A DNA stretch of 64,000 nucleotides, from the NCBI GenBank assembly GCA_963573385.1, contig CAUYLG010065858.1, positions 80,028-144,027 on the forward strand, in the 5' to 3' direction. The stretch is from Cacajao melanocephalus (lineage: Eukaryota; Chordata; Mammalia; Primates; Pitheciidae). Made by a program: the position numbers and the translations under genes. Each line of letters starts with the position of its first letter. Positions within the stretch are counted from its first letter, which is position 1. The notes beneath the pieces are model-generated. The model searched no databases, was not told the DNA's origin, and was given only the letters and a program-made list of their open reading frames with translations. Of the stretch, positions 47,210-59,984 are shown piece by piece.

Positions 47210-47510
47210 TTATTCACTCATTGAGTAAATAGCTGCTTGTGTCCTATGGGCCAGATTCTATTCTGAGTCCTGGAAAACCAATTTCCCATGTCTTCTTTGT
47301 TGACTCTTCAGACCCCTCAGGAATAATCATGGCGCTATGGTTGGTTCTCTGCAGTACTTTCTACAAAACCCGTGATTACTCTGATTACCCGTGTCACTGG
47401 CACCTTTTCCACTGGCCTGTCCTGCTCACCAAACTGGGACTCCTCAAGGATAGAAACTGTCTCAGTTCCTGGGATCCCTAGTACCCAGCAACAGAAATGT
47501 AGGTGGTGAA
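47210..47510 (+). mobile_element. Fragment of the ancient dispersed repeat and an L2 tail
   Basis: 47215-47280 (ttattcactcattgagtaaa, gtgtcctatgggccagattc) matches the opening of the unnamed family. 47420-47500 (aaactgggactcctcaagga, tagaaactgtctcagttcct, agtacccagcaacaga) matches an L2 3-prime end. Confidence 0.45.
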
Positions 47511-49470
47511 AATGTGTTGGATGGTGTTTACCAAGGCAGACTTTAGAAAGCATCCTTGTTATTTCATTACATTTGTAGACTTCTTATTAATATTCATTCC
47601 TTTCCCACACCTCAGGGCTCTCATACATCATCATTTCTTTTCTCTGCTTAACTGCTGTTGTCCTTTTCATGTGGGACCTCTGGGGTGTTCTTTGTTTTTC
47701 AGTTTCTTGTTCTTATTTCTCATTTGTTTCCTAAAATCTTTGACACAGAACTAAAATGTGACTCACTATAGACTATCTATGGAGCTGTTTGGGGAAATAT
47801 TTCTGAAGCTTTTGAAAAGCTATCACTCACTTCCTTATAATTGCTAACCTCTTTGGATATATTCTGAGTAGAGATGGTTGAAGACTATCCCACAATTTCC
47901 TAGGTAAACACACAGACTAGGCAAGTGGGTGCCCTGACCAGATCTCAGGCCTCAGGTGCCTTTACCTTGAAGTGTCTGCCTTGAAATTTTCTAAGATGTC
48001 TCTGGTGACTAGAATGTTTTAAGTACAGACTGGGATGGTATGGGTCCCATTCCCATTTTTTCACTTCAAGGCCCTCTCTGATCCTTGAATCATTGTGTGG
48101 GGTTGGACAGATACCCTGAGAAGCTTATAGGTTCAGAGGGCAACCTGATGGGTGGATCATTCTTGCTGGCCAGCACAATATTTCTTTTGTGGTATGGTAT
48201 GGAAACTGGGCCTCTGGGCCTCAAGAATGGTACTGACATGGGTGACTCTCACTCATGTCAGATACAGAACAAGTTCAAGGCTCTGGACTTTGGAAAATTC
48301 ACTGCCTGTTCTTGAGTTTAAGTTATGTGTGTATACTTATGTGTTGGCTTCTGCCTGTATGTATTATGGCCATGGCACCACCTCTGGTCTGTGGCAATCT
48401 TGTGTGGAGAATGGCAGCAAGTTTGCCTTATCCTTTGCACTCCTCCACTCATGTCCAAGGTAGTCACTCACCCTGTCTGCAGGTTCCAAGCCACGTGTTT
48501 GTTTGGCAGTACTCTGGAAGTTACCACGCCTGTCTTTTATGAGGGCTTTAGAGATTACGGCTCTGAAACCTCAACAAGCCTTTTGGATCTATATCCTCTC
48601 ATACCTCTGATTGATGCGACATGCTCTCCTGTTGATCTTAAGCCATGCAGAAAGAAAGGATGAACATTCTTCATGCAAATGAGACTGATCATTTCATTCT
48701 TCCCACTGGCCCCTCATCCATCCTCCCCACTTGTGTAAGAGTGAGGATGTGGTTAACATGGAAATAAACCACATTCTTGAATGCAATGATTGTAGCAGAA
48801 AAAGTTCAAATATATACATGAATTGGACTTGTGTTGGTCTATGATTATGCTATAAAAGGCCAGAAAGTAAATTTAACATGATTAGAAAACAAATCATCAT
48901 TCACATTTTCCTACATACTCTAGATAACACTTGTACTTGGTTATCATCAGTGAAGCCCAGCAATGACCTTTGAGGGAGTCTTTGTAAGCTGGTATTCATA
49001 AATGGCATGATGGATACTGCAGTGTTATGAGTAATTGTGTAAACAGCATTGCATCATGGTATTAAGGAACTGCAGAGGCAGAAAGATCTATGCTATGTCA
49101 ATACAACTAAATTCCAAAGAGCCATGACAGTGGGACTTCTTGAGGGGAGAGATGTGAAATTACCCAGGAACTGCACAGTCGATGATAAATAACCCAAAGA
49201 GGTAGTTCCTGAACCTGAGATAATGTCTAGATCTTATGAAGAATCTTCACATGCACCACTTGAGCAATAAACAAATGTGTAAGCATCTCTTCCCTATCCA
49301 TTATGCTAAATCTTTGTCAATAAAGCACTATACCTCACATGGACCCATAAATTTTCGAATGAATTCTAAAATTGTGTTGTTTATGTAGAAAAGTACCCAA
49401 CAAAAAACTATTTTTCCAGAGCACTGCACACCCTAGGAATGGCCCTGGAGATTAAAAAAACACATCTTTT
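47511..49470. other. Two kilobases of unidentified sequence
   Basis: No repeat family recognised. Three plus-strand frames overlap in 48085-48663 (76, 103 and 112 codons), unusually open for this composition, but none has a domain I know. It could be a decayed retroelement or unique DNA. Confidence 0.3.
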
Positions 49471-49473
49471 TAG

Positions 49474-49800
49474 TGCCAATATTTCAGAAGAACCTCTCCC
49501 TGCCTATACGAGTGTTTCTTGAAGAATTTAGAGAATTGGATGAAAATCAGAAGAAGGAAAAACAGGACAAGAATTGACGAAAACAGCAATAAGAATGAGG
49601 AAACATATGACTTAATGGTGGCAGAAACACATGAAAATTTCCCAGAGGTAGATAGCAGAAAAAGCAGTAAAACGTCCAGAGGAAGTACACAGGAAAATGG
49701 AAAAGAGTGCGGCAATGAAATGAACCAAGATTATACTAGCAAGTGTGTTAAGCTAAGCTGCTGTGACAAAGAGACTCCAAAAAATTTAGGCTTACCCTGA
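49474..49800 (+). other. Unassigned open frame of about 109 codons
   Basis: Open from 49474 to a TGA at 49798-49800, with the first ATG only at about 49540. The encoded composition is Lys/Glu/Asn/Ser-rich and hydrophilic, unlike the flanking AT-rich chance frames. I see no family, no splice-site pattern and no polyadenylation context. It might be a relic of a retroelement or processed pseudogene. Confidence 0.25.
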
Positions 49801-51606
49801 AGCTCATTTTTGTTTGCATGGTAGTTTATAGATAGGTAGTGCTACAGCTTCTAGGTGGCTCTGCCATTCTTACCATGTGGCATCTGCCTATGGGTCTAAA
49901 GCAGTTAGTCTAGCTCTTATCATTTCTCAGGCAGTGGGATGGAGAAGAGGGACCAGTGGAGTAGATGTCCAATTGCTTTAAGAGTAAGGTCTGTGAGTGG
50001 TGCCCATCATATCCACTCACAACCTCTTTGGCCAGAACTGTGATACATAGCTACACTTAAATGCAAATAAATCTTGTAATAGCTGGGTAGCCATGTACCC
50101 AGCTTAAAGTGTACTACTACCTAAGGAAGAGAAAATTGATTTGGGGAATTAACTGTTTCTTTCTGATATGGACAAATAGAGGCAATCAGCACTTTAAGCA
50201 AAATTAGTTGACATAACTGAGGCTGGAAAATGAACAGCTGCAGATATGAATCACTCTCTCTTCTGGCTGGAACTCTGTTTTTACTCAAATAATTGTATGT
50301 TTTGGAGTTATTATATAATATCAAAAGATTATTCTTCCTCGGTTTCTTGAAATGGCACCTCACTTCTTCCCCTTCACCACCTCAAACTGTTCTCCTTGTA
50401 TACGAAATTCATGCCTCTTTCAAAGATTCTCTTCCCTATGGCTTCTTTCTATAAATAGCTGATACTATCTTCTTTCCTTTGAGATTACATGTTGTAACTC
50501 TTGTTGAAAGTGCTGTTTCTTTTTGATTAGATTATGTCTTGTTTAAAAACAAAATTTGCCAGCCCTCTGAGCTTTTTCCTAAATAATAAAACTTTCCTAA
50601 GAGAAGTCCTCTCAAACTTCTTTTGGATTCCCTGTAATGTCTAGCTTGGTGCTGGGGAGAGACAGCAAGTGTTCAATAGACAGCATTCATTTCTCTTGCT
50701 TTCATTTAAATAAATGTGAATACTTTAGGGAGTTTATCCACCAAATATCTGAGATATCAAAGCTAACTTATTCAGCTCAGATAGGTGATAAATGCAATAG
50801 ATTCAAGAACTCGGGGATTACATGTGGTTCCATCACAAGCAGGTATTGTTGAAGAAGGGATGGTTTATTGTTTACAAATCTTGCACTTGGTAGAGACTAC
50901 TGAGTTGCAAAGAGAGCTTTGCTTTTATACCAAGTATGAAACTCTGACTATGGGAGATAATGATAGGTTTTTAGTGCTGAATATAAATTACTCCTATGTA
51001 TCCAGAATCTAAATAACCAGAAAGCTCAACCAACTAGAAAAACAAAACAAAATAGCAGGTAAAAGACTTATGTTAAAAGCTACCTTCCAAGAAATTCCAG
51101 GATTGGCTTTCTTTCCATCTGCATATCTATTTATTTTTCTAGACTAAAAATATTTATACTACTGGCAATTATTATTAATGTACCATATGTTTCTACCATA
51201 TTTAATGATTCATCTTTTACAAATAACTTTAGATTGTATTAAGGTGCTTAAAGAAAATCAATTGAGAGGGATATAACATAAAATTATGGAAATTGGGATG
51301 AAATAAATATTCTTTTCAGTGTCATTGTTGAAATGATTTCTTATTCTTAGAAACTCCCAGTTATGCAAGATGGGTTATGATCATAGCATAGCATTCTCCT
51401 TCTTAGCCCTTAATTGCCATTAAAGTCCAGTTTGTGTTTCAAATAATTTGCTAGTTATTAAAATAATGTAAAGAGATAGGGCAAAGGGGCATGAATACAT
51501 AATAAGGCAGATGAACAAATGTCAACTGTATTTATTAGTTTGCACAAAATATTCCAGAAATAAAGTAGAATAACGTTTGACTTACAAAAATCACTTGATC
51601 TTTGTA
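49801..51606. other. AT-rich unidentified stretch
   Basis: About 1.8 kb. 50560-50690 (ctgtaatgtctagcttggtg) is faintly L2-tail-like. No gene supported. Confidence 0.35.
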
Positions 51607-51714
51607 AATTTTGGCTTTCAAATTAATAATGCTGCAGTCTTTAGTGCTCTATTTTTTGTTAATTTTGGCTTTCAAATTAATAATGCTGCAGTCTTTAGTG
51701 CTCTATTTTAAAGT
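51607..51714 (+). repeat. 54-bp tandem duplication
   Basis: Two head-to-tail copies with period 54. 51607-51655 and 51661-51709 are identical over 49 bases (aattttggctttcaaattaa ... gtgctctatttt). Flanks are not repeated. Confidence 0.95.
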
Positions 51715-52355
51715 TATTTAAATTTAAGTCTTAAAAAGTATTATTTACATAAAGTATTAATTTACCTTTAATAGTCATTGTAAGTTGCAAAATAAATATG
51801 AACTAAAATATTTCATACAGTGATATTGGTGAATGACTAGAGAGTAATATTTGATATACTCAAGTTTCAGCTGTGCATCTTACCTTTGAACCCTTATGCA
51901 GTGTTTAAGACCAGCTTGTGCATGCAGTTCCAAATTTGGAATGATTTGTTCCCTGTCTAGAGTACTAGAACCTTAGAAAGCTTCAAAACAGTTTAAATCC
52001 ATGGAATTATGATGGACTATTTTCAAATTCCGTCAAAGTAGGTCATTATTGCTATTTTTTTTACAATCTACATATTTATTTCTCTTATCCCTTCCTTTTT
52101 TTTTTTTTAGAGATGGAATACCTAAAGTCAGTCTTATAAACTGAATCCTGTCAAAGTTAATGCACAAAATATATTATTGTAGCTATATGAATAATATACT
52201 GTTCACTGTTTTTACAGAAACATATCATTTTCAATTAATTATGGATACCTTCTAAGTGCTATTATCTCATTGCTTAGGTAATCCTAAAAACTGAAAAGTG
52301 ATCAGCTAAATAAATAAATAGGACCTCATGTAAAGAAAAACATTAAAGCTCTTTT
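51715..52355. other. AT-rich unidentified stretch
   Basis: About 640 bases with a T-run at 52097-52109 and a short aaat run at 52308-52320. No gene or repeat family recognised. Confidence 0.35.
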
Positions 52356-52602
52356 TTTCTTCTTTTTTTAAATTGTACTTTAGGTTCTGGGGTACATGTG
52401 CAGATCATGCAGGATTGTTGCATAGGTACATACATGCCCATGTGGTTTTCTACCTCCATCCCCCCATCACCCATACTATATCTGGCATTTCTCCTCATAT
52501 TATCTCTCTTGAACATCCCCATCCCCTGCTGTCCCTCCCCTAGGCCCCCAACAGACCCCAGTGTGTGATGTTCCCCTCCCTGTGTCCCTGTGTTCTCATT
52601 GT

Positions 52603-55600
52603 TCAACACTGGCCTATGAGTGAGAACATGCAGTGTTTGGTTTTCTGTTCTTGTGTTAATTTGCTGAGAATTATGGTTTCCAGATTCATCCATGTCCCTA
52701 CAAAGGACACAAACTCATCATTTTTTATGAGTGCATAGTATTCCATCGTGTATATGTGCCACATTTTCCCTGTCCAGTCTGTCATCGATGGGCATTTGGG
52801 TTGGTTCCAGGTCTTTGCTATTGTAAATAGTGCCACTATGAACATACATGTGCATGTGTCTTTATAATAGATGGATTTATAATCCTTTGGGTATATACCC
52901 AGTAATGGGATTGCTGGCTCAAATGGAATTTCTATTCTAGGTCCTTGAGGAATCGCTGCACTGTCTTCCATAATGGTTGAACTAATTTACACTCCCACCA
53001 ACAGTGTAAAAGTGTCCTTATTTCTCCACATCCTCTCCAGCATCTGTTGTCTCCAGATTTTTTAATGATCGTCATTCTAACTGGCGTGAGGTGGTATCTC
53101 AATGTGGTTTTGATTTGCATTTCTCTAATAATCAGTGATGATGAGCATTTTTTCGTATGTTTGTGGCCTCGTATATGTCTTCTTTTGAAAAGTGTTTCTT
53201 CATATCCTTTGCCCACTTTTGGATGGGTTTGTTTGCTTTTTTCTTGTAAATCTGTTTTATTTTTTTGTCGATTCTGGATATTAGCCCTTTGTCAGATGGG
53301 TAGATCGCAAAAATTTTTCCCCATTCTGTTGGTTGCTGGTTCACTCTAATGATTGTTTCTTTTGCTGTGCAGAAGCTCTGGGGTTTAATTAGGTCCCATT
53401 GTCTATTTTGGCTTTTGTTGCCAATGCTTTTGGTGTTTTAGTCATGAAGTCCTTGCCTATGCCTATGTCCTGAATGGTTTTGCCTAGGTTTTCTTCTAGG
53501 GTTTTTTATGGTGTTTGGTCTTATGTTTAAGTCTTTAATCCATCTGGAGTTAATTTTAGTATAAGGTGTTAGGAAGGGGTTCAGTTTCTGCTTTCTGCAC
53601 ACTACTAGCCAGTTTTCCCAACACCATTTATTAAACAGGGAATCCTTTTGCCATTGCTTGTTTTTGTCAGGTTTATCAAAGATCAGATGGTTGTAGATGT
53701 GTGGTGTTGCCTCCAGGGCCTCTGTTCTGTTCCATTGGTCTATATCTCTGTTTTGGGACCAGTACCAAGCTGTTTTGATTAACATAGCTTTGTAGTATAG
53801 TTTGAAATCAGGTAGTGTGATGCCTCCAGCTTTGTTCTTTTTGCTTAGAATTGACTTGGCTATGCAAGCTCTCTTTTGGTTCCATATGAAGTTTAAGGTG
53901 GATTTTTCCAGTTCTGTGAAGAAGGTCATTGGTAGCTTGATTGAGATAGCATTGAATCTATAAATACTTCGGGCAGTATGGCCGTTTTCGCAATATTGAT
54001 TCTTCCTAACCCTGAGCATGGAATGTTTCTCCATCTGTTTGTGTCCTGTCTTATTTCCTTGAGCAGTGGTTTATAGTTCTCCTTGAAGAGGTCCTTTACA
54101 TCCTTTGTTGGTTGTATTCCTAGGTGTTTTGTTCTCTTTGTAGCAATTGCGAATGAGAGTTTGCTCATGATTTAGCTCTCTGTTACTCTGTTATTGGTGT
54201 ATAGAAATGCTTGTGATTTCTGCACATTGATTTTGTATCCTGAGACTTTGCTGAAGTTGCTTATGAGTTTAAGGAGATTTTGGGCTGAGATGATGGGGTC
54301 TTCTACATATACAATCACGTCGTCTGCAAATAGAGACAATTTGACTTCCTTCTTTACTAATTGAATACCCTTTATTTCTTTTTCTTGCCTGATTTCTCTG
54401 GCTAGAACTTCCAATATATATTGAATAGGAGTGGTGAGAGAGGGCATCTTTTTTTAGTGCCAGATTTCAAAGGGAATGCTTCCAGTTTTTGCCCATTAAG
54501 TATGATATTGGCTGTAGGTTTGTTGTAAATAGCTTTTATTGTTTGAGATATGTTCCTTCAATACTTAGTTTATTCAGAGTTTTTAACATAAAGTGCTGTT
54601 GAATTTTGTTGAAGGCCTTCTCTGCATCTGTTGAGATAATCATGTGATTTTTGTCTTTGGTTCTGTTTATGTGGTGGATTATGTTTATAGATTTGCATAT
54701 GTTGAACCAGCCTTGCATCCCTGGAATGAAGCCTTCTTGATCGTGATGGATAAGCTTTTTGTTGTGCTGTTGCAATTGATTTGCCAGTATTTTATTGAAA
54801 ATTTTCGCATCTATGTTCATGATGGATATTGCCCTGAAGTGTTCTTTTTTTTGTTGAGTCTCTGCCAGGTTTTGGTATCAGGATGATGTTGGTCTCACAA
54901 AATGATTTGGGAAGGATTCCCTCTTTTTGTATTGTTTGGAATAGTTTCAGAAGGAATGGTACCAGCTCCTTTTTGTATGTCTGGTGGAATTCGGCTGTGA
55001 ACCTATCTGGACCTGGACTTTTTTGCTTGGTAGGCTAATAATTGCTCCCTCAACTTCAGCCCTTGTTATTGGTCTATTCAGGGTTTCAACTTCTTCCTGG
55101 TTTAGGCTTGGGAGGGTGCAAGTGTCCAGGAATTTATCCATTTCTTCCAGATTTACTGGTTTATGTGTGTAGAGTTGTTTAGTAATCTCTGATTTTAGTT
55201 TGTATTTCTATGGAATCAGTGGTGATATCCCCTTTGTCGTTTTTTATTGCATCTATTTGATTCTTCTCCCTTTTCTTTTTTATTAATCTGGCTAGTGGTC
55301 TGTCTATTTTGTTGATCTTTTCAAAAAACCAGCTCCTGGATTTATTGATTTTTTTGAAGGTTTCTTTTGTGTCTCTATCTCCTTCAGTTCTGCTCTTAGT
55401 TATTTCTTGTCTTCTGCCAGCTTTTGAGTTTTTTTGATGTTGCTCCTCTAGCTCTTTCCATTTTGATGATGGGGTGTCGATTTTAGATCTTTCCTTGCTT
55501 CTCATGTGGTCATTTATTGCTACAAATTTCCCTCTAGACACTGCTTTAAATGTGTCTGAGAGATTCTGGTATGTTTTGTCTTCATTCTCATTGGTTTCAA

Positions 55601-56437
55601 ATAACATCTTTATTTCTGCCTTCATTTCATTGTTTATCCAGTTGACACTCAGGAGCCAGATGTTCAGTTTCCATGAAGCTGTCTGGTTCTGAGTTAGTTT
55701 CTGAATTCTGAGTTGGAATTTGATTGCCCTGTGGTCTGAGAGACTGTTTGTTATGATTTCTATTCTTTTGCACTTGCTGAAGAGTGATTTACTTCCAATT
55801 GTGTGGTCAATTTTAGAGTAGGTGCAATGCGGTGCTGAGAAGGATGTATATTCTGTGGATTTAGGGTGGAGATTTCTGTAGGTCTGCTTGGTCCAGATCT
55901 GAGTTCAAGTCTTGGATATCCTTGTTAATTTTCTGTCTCGTTGATCTGTCTAATATTGACAGTGGAGTGTTAAAGTCTCCTACTATTATTGTGTGGGAGT
56001 CTACATCTCTTTGTAGGTTGTTAAGAATTTGCTTTATGTACCTGGTTTCTCCTGTATTGGGTGCGTATATATTTAGGATAATTAGCTCTTCTTGATGCAT
56101 TGATCCTTTTACCATTATGTAATGCCCTTCTTTGTCTCTTTTGATCTTTGCTGGTTGAAAGTCCATTTTATCAGAGACTAGGATTGCAACTCCTGCTTTT
56201 ATTTTAAAATAGTAAAATTATATTTTAATTTTACTCCACATTACATTTGCTTGATGAATCTTCCTCTATCCCTTTATTTTGAGCCTGTGTGTGTCCTTGC
56301 ATGTCAGATGGGTTTCCTGAGCACACTGATGGGTCTTGACTTTTTATCCAGTTTGCCAGTCTGTGTCTTTTGATTGGGGCATTTAGCCCATTTACATTTA
56401 AGGTTATTATTGTTATGTGTGAATTTGATCCTGCCAT
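52603..56437 (-). pseudogene. L1 ORF2 (endonuclease/reverse transcriptase) pseudogene
   Basis: From ATG at 56437 to a stop at 52603 the span equals about 1,278 codons, near the family length of 1,275. It is split into at least ten frame segments. Visible landmarks: the N-terminal endonuclease start (GSNSHITIITLNVNGLN), the endonuclease motif GDFN within 56166-55861, the reverse-transcriptase FADD motif within 54447-54172, and the C-terminal Cys-rich segment (CWRGCGE...HCWW) within 53216-52932. An AT-rich insertion of about 35 bases near 56205-56235 disrupts the endonuclease. All core motifs are present but not in one frame. Confidence 0.93.
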
Positions 56438-56499
56438 TTTGATGCTAGCTGGATGTTTTGCCATTAGTTAATGCATTTTTTTCATTGTGTCGGTAGTCT

Positions 56500-57522
56500 T
56501 TACCATTTGGTACTTTTTTCGAGTGGCTGGTACTGGTTGTTCCTTTCCTTGTTTAGTGCTTCTTTCAGGAGCTCTTGTAAGGCAGGCCTGATGGTGACGA
56601 AATCTCTCAGCAATTGCTTGTCCATAAAGGATTTTCTTTCTCCTTCACTTATGAAGCTTAGTTTGGCTGGATATGAAATTCTGGGTTGAAAGTTCTTTTC
56701 TTTAAAGATGTTGAGTATTGGCCCCCACTCTCCTCTGGCTTGTAGGGTTTCTGCAGAGAGATCTGCTGTGAGTCTCATGGGTTTCCCTTTGTGGGTAACC
56801 TGACCTTTCTCTCTGGTTGCCCTTAGCATTTTTTCCTTTATTTCAACCCTGGTGAATCTGAAGATTATGTGTCTTGGGATTGCTCTTCTTGAGAAATATC
56901 TTTGTGGTGTTCTCTGTATTTCCTGGACTTGAATGGTGGCCTGGCATGCTAGGTTGGGGAAGTTCTCCTGGATAATATCCTGAAGAGTGTTTTCCAGCTT
57001 GGATTCATTCTCTCCATCACATTCAGGTAAAACTATCAAACAATGATTAGGTCTTTTCACATAATCCCACATTTCTTGGAGGCTTTGTTCATTTCTTTTC
57101 AATCTTTTTTCTCTATTCTTGCCTTCTCATTTTATTTCATTGAATTGATCTTCAGTCTCTGATATCCTTTCTTCTGCTTGATCGATTCGGCTGTTGAAAC
57201 TTTTGTGTGCTTTGTGAAGTTCTTGTGCTGTGTTTTTCAGCTCCATCAAGTTGTTTATATTCTTCTCTAAGCTGTTTATTCTAGTGAGCATCTCATCTAA
57301 CCTTTTTTCTAGGTTCTTAATTTCTTTGCATTGGATTAGCACATGTTCTTTTAGCTCCAAGAAGTTTGTTATTACCCTTCTGAAGCCTGTTTCTTTCAAT
57401 TCATCAGATTCATTCTCCATCCATGTTTGATCCCTAGCTGGTGAGGAGTTGTCATCCTTTGGAGGAGGAGAGGCATTCTGGTTTTTGGTGTTTTCATCCT
57501 TTTTGCCCTGGTTTCTTCCCAT
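56500..57522 (-). pseudogene. L1 ORF1 with one premature stop
   Basis: ATG at 57522, terminal stop at 56500; 341 codons including the stop, matching the family length of about 338 residues. A single in-frame TGA (57129-57127, codon 132) interrupts it; reading continues in the same frame on both sides with no frameshift. The N-terminal half is the charged coiled-coil region (heptad-like ELKEH...KNLEKRLDEM), followed by the RRM core (around PRHIIFRF) and the C-terminal domain (TADLSAETLQA). ORF1p binds L1 RNA as a trimer. The stop lies between the coiled coil and the RRM, so a truncated product would lack RNA binding. The TGA probably came from CGA by CpG decay. Confidence 0.9.
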
Positions 57523-58584
57523 CTTAGTGGCTTTATCTACCTATAGTCTTTGTAGTTGGTGACTTTCAGATGGAAGTCTCTGAGTGAATGTCCTTTTTGT
57601 TGATGATCAAGTTATTTCTTTCTGTTTCTTAGTTTTCCTTCTAACAGTCAGGTCCCTCTGCTGCAGGACTGCTGGAGGTCCACTCCAGACCCTGCTTGCT
57701 TGGGGATCACCTGCAGTGGCTGCAGAACAGTAAGGGTTGCTGTCGGTTTCTTCTTCTGTTATCTTCGTCCCAGAAGGGTACCTGCCAGCTGTCAGCCTGA
57801 GCTCTCCTTTATGAAGCATCTCTTTGGGTATATGGGGGTCAGGGAGCTGCTTGAGGAGACAGTCTGACCCTTATAGGAGCTCAAGTGCTGTGCTGGGAGC
57901 TCCATTGTTCTGTGCAGAGCTGCTGGGTGGGTAATTTTAAGTCTGCTGCGGCGCAACTCATAACCGCCTCTTTTCCCAGGTGCTCTGTCCTAGGAAGGTC
58001 GGCTTTATTTATAAGTTCCTGTCATGCTGCTGCCTTTTTTCATAGATGCCCTGCCCCATACAGAGTAGTCTAGTCACAGTCTGCCAGCAGAGGTGTTGCT
58101 AAGCTGCCGCAGGCTCTGCCCAGCTGCTGTCTGAACTGGCTCCGTAATGGCAGACTGCCTGGGGAGTGGTGGTTGCCCTTCCTCCCACTGAGTGGGACCG
58201 TCCTGGGACCAGCTGTGCTTGCTGTGAAACTCTCAATCCAGAGAGTTTCAGATTGCTTGTTTCGTGGGGGTGATACCTGCCAAGCCAGATCGCCTGGCTC
58301 CCTGTTTCTGCCCCCTCCCTTTCAGTTGAATGGGCGGCTCTGTCTCCCAGGCGTTCCAGGCGCCAGTTGAAAAGGCTGCCCAGATTTGTGTGAGTTTCTG
58401 TGAGCCAACCCAGCACCGGCTGATACCACCATGCTGAAAACTCGTGGCACTTTTTGGCCCGGGAATCTCCTGGTCTCTGAGCAGTGAAATTTTGTTTGGA
58501 AATGTGGTGGGCACTCACCTCTGCATTGCTCTTTCTGGGAACTGCACTCTGGAGCTGTTCCTATTTGGCTATCTTGGATCCTCC
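57523..58584 (-). promoter_or_regulatory. L1 5-prime UTR / internal promoter relic
   Basis: About 1.06 kb upstream of ORF1, richer in G+C than its surroundings. The transcript-start end carries ccaagatagcc, a damaged form of the aagatggc YY1 site that sits at the 5-prime end of human L1 (family knowledge). Frames on both strands here (58099-58518 and 58173-58370) are not genes. Confidence 0.75.
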
Positions 58585-59880
58585 TAAAACATTTCTTGAA
58601 CAGCCATGGGATATGAATCTGATCATTTTAATCTTCATGTTTGTTAGACACTGCTTATTTGAGCTGGAATTTGCTGGCATATCTATTATTTACTGTACCA
58701 GATACAAATGATATATTGTCTAATTTTATTACTATGTTCATTACATTGTTGGAAACAATAAAATTTTGTCCAGATGGAATATGAAAAGATGATTTCTTTT
58801 CAACTAGGACACGTTTAGATTTGGTTTTACTATTGATTTCCAAGAGTGCTAAATAATATCTTTTTGTTACGATGTGTATAGACTTGCACAAATTTTCATA
58901 GTTGTAGTTCCATGAAAGGCACTGGACTCCAGAAAATTATCTAAAGTATTTTCGTTGTCTATTAAACAATTACTTGAATAGAGCATTGCGGTGGGTCTGT
59001 GGCTCCAGTAATCATACTGAAATTGATATGATTAATTCTGGACTTCGTTTTTGAGAGAGGAGATAACTGTCAATCAAATATTGAACAGAGACCCTAGTTT
59101 TTTTTCTTAAGTTCCAATGAATCTGGGAAGAAACCGAAACTTCGTTCATACTCCTATCCATGGAAGTAGATACTCATAAAATATCATAAATAGAATTTTG
59201 ACTTTAATGGGAAGGAAGAGCCAATAAAGACACTATATTAAATAAATAAAATTGCCTTTGAAGCTTATTTGGCTGCCTTGTGAACTGTGTATATACACGA
59301 GTGTTTTCAAGTAGGTCCTTCCAAAGCCTGAGATGTTTTGTTTTATATAATGTTTCTATCAGAAATACCAATTGTTTAAGAATACCCCTATCCACACTGA
59401 AGAAAAAAAATGGAAATATTAAATAGAAGCAAGTTCTCCAGGGGCAAGGAAAAGGCTGCCTGAAAGCATTGCATGAATCACTGTCTCCACCTAGTGCTAG
59501 CTTTTAAGAATTAGTATTCCAGAGAACTTACTGATGCTGTAAAGTTCTAATTTGTGCACATGGGCTGTGATTATGGCTGGGCCAGCTAGAGCCATTACAG
59601 TTAAGGATCTGTCAGCTCTTCATTTATAAAGCAGAATATTAACAGGTCTATTGCTTTTACATAAAAGTTCATGCTGTGTCAGAACTCTGCAGTCTAATGG
59701 CCTTTGCTCTATGTGAATGTTTACTAACAGTGTAAGTTGAACTTGACTGGCTCATTTTAAAGACACCCTGATGGGTTGAAGTTATACAGGCACTGCAACC
59801 AGAGGATGAAAAACTGCATAAGTAAATGCTTAAGATGTGGTTTTACATCCATACAAGTATGCTTATATAAAATATTACAT
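58585..59880. other. AT-rich, apparently non-repetitive stretch
   Basis: About 1.3 kb with no recognised repeat. 59430-59830 has the look of non-decayed unique sequence without simple-sequence drift. No gene supported. Confidence 0.35.
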
Positions 59881-59935
59881 ATATATCTATGTATAGATAT
59901 ATATATATAGTTGTTCTATTATATATTTATACCTG
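59876..59935. repeat. TA-rich microsatellite
   Basis: Runs of atatat with tct and gtat interruptions (catatatatctatgtatag, atatatatata). Confidence 0.85.
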
Positions 59936-59984
59936 AAGATTAAATTCTATCCCCAACATCCAACTTCTTGGCTGAGAGATAATT

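Larger units (their letters stand above)
52356..58584 (-). mobile_element. Full-length primate L1, minus strand
   Basis: About 6.2 kb with canonical order on the minus strand: 5-prime UTR 58584-57523 beginning with ccaagatagccaaatagg, ORF1, about 62-nt spacer, ORF2, 3-prime UTR and a mixed A-tail (T-rich at 52356-52370). L1 is an autonomous non-LTR retrotransposon whose RNA encodes an RNA-binding chaperone and an endonuclease/reverse transcriptase. ORF2 is broken in many places, so this copy is inactive as read. It belongs to the L1P group; subfamily not assigned. Confidence 0.95.

Noticed and set aside
58099..58518. 139-codon minus-strand frame
   Set aside because: It falls in the 5-prime UTR of the younger L1, upstream of ORF1.
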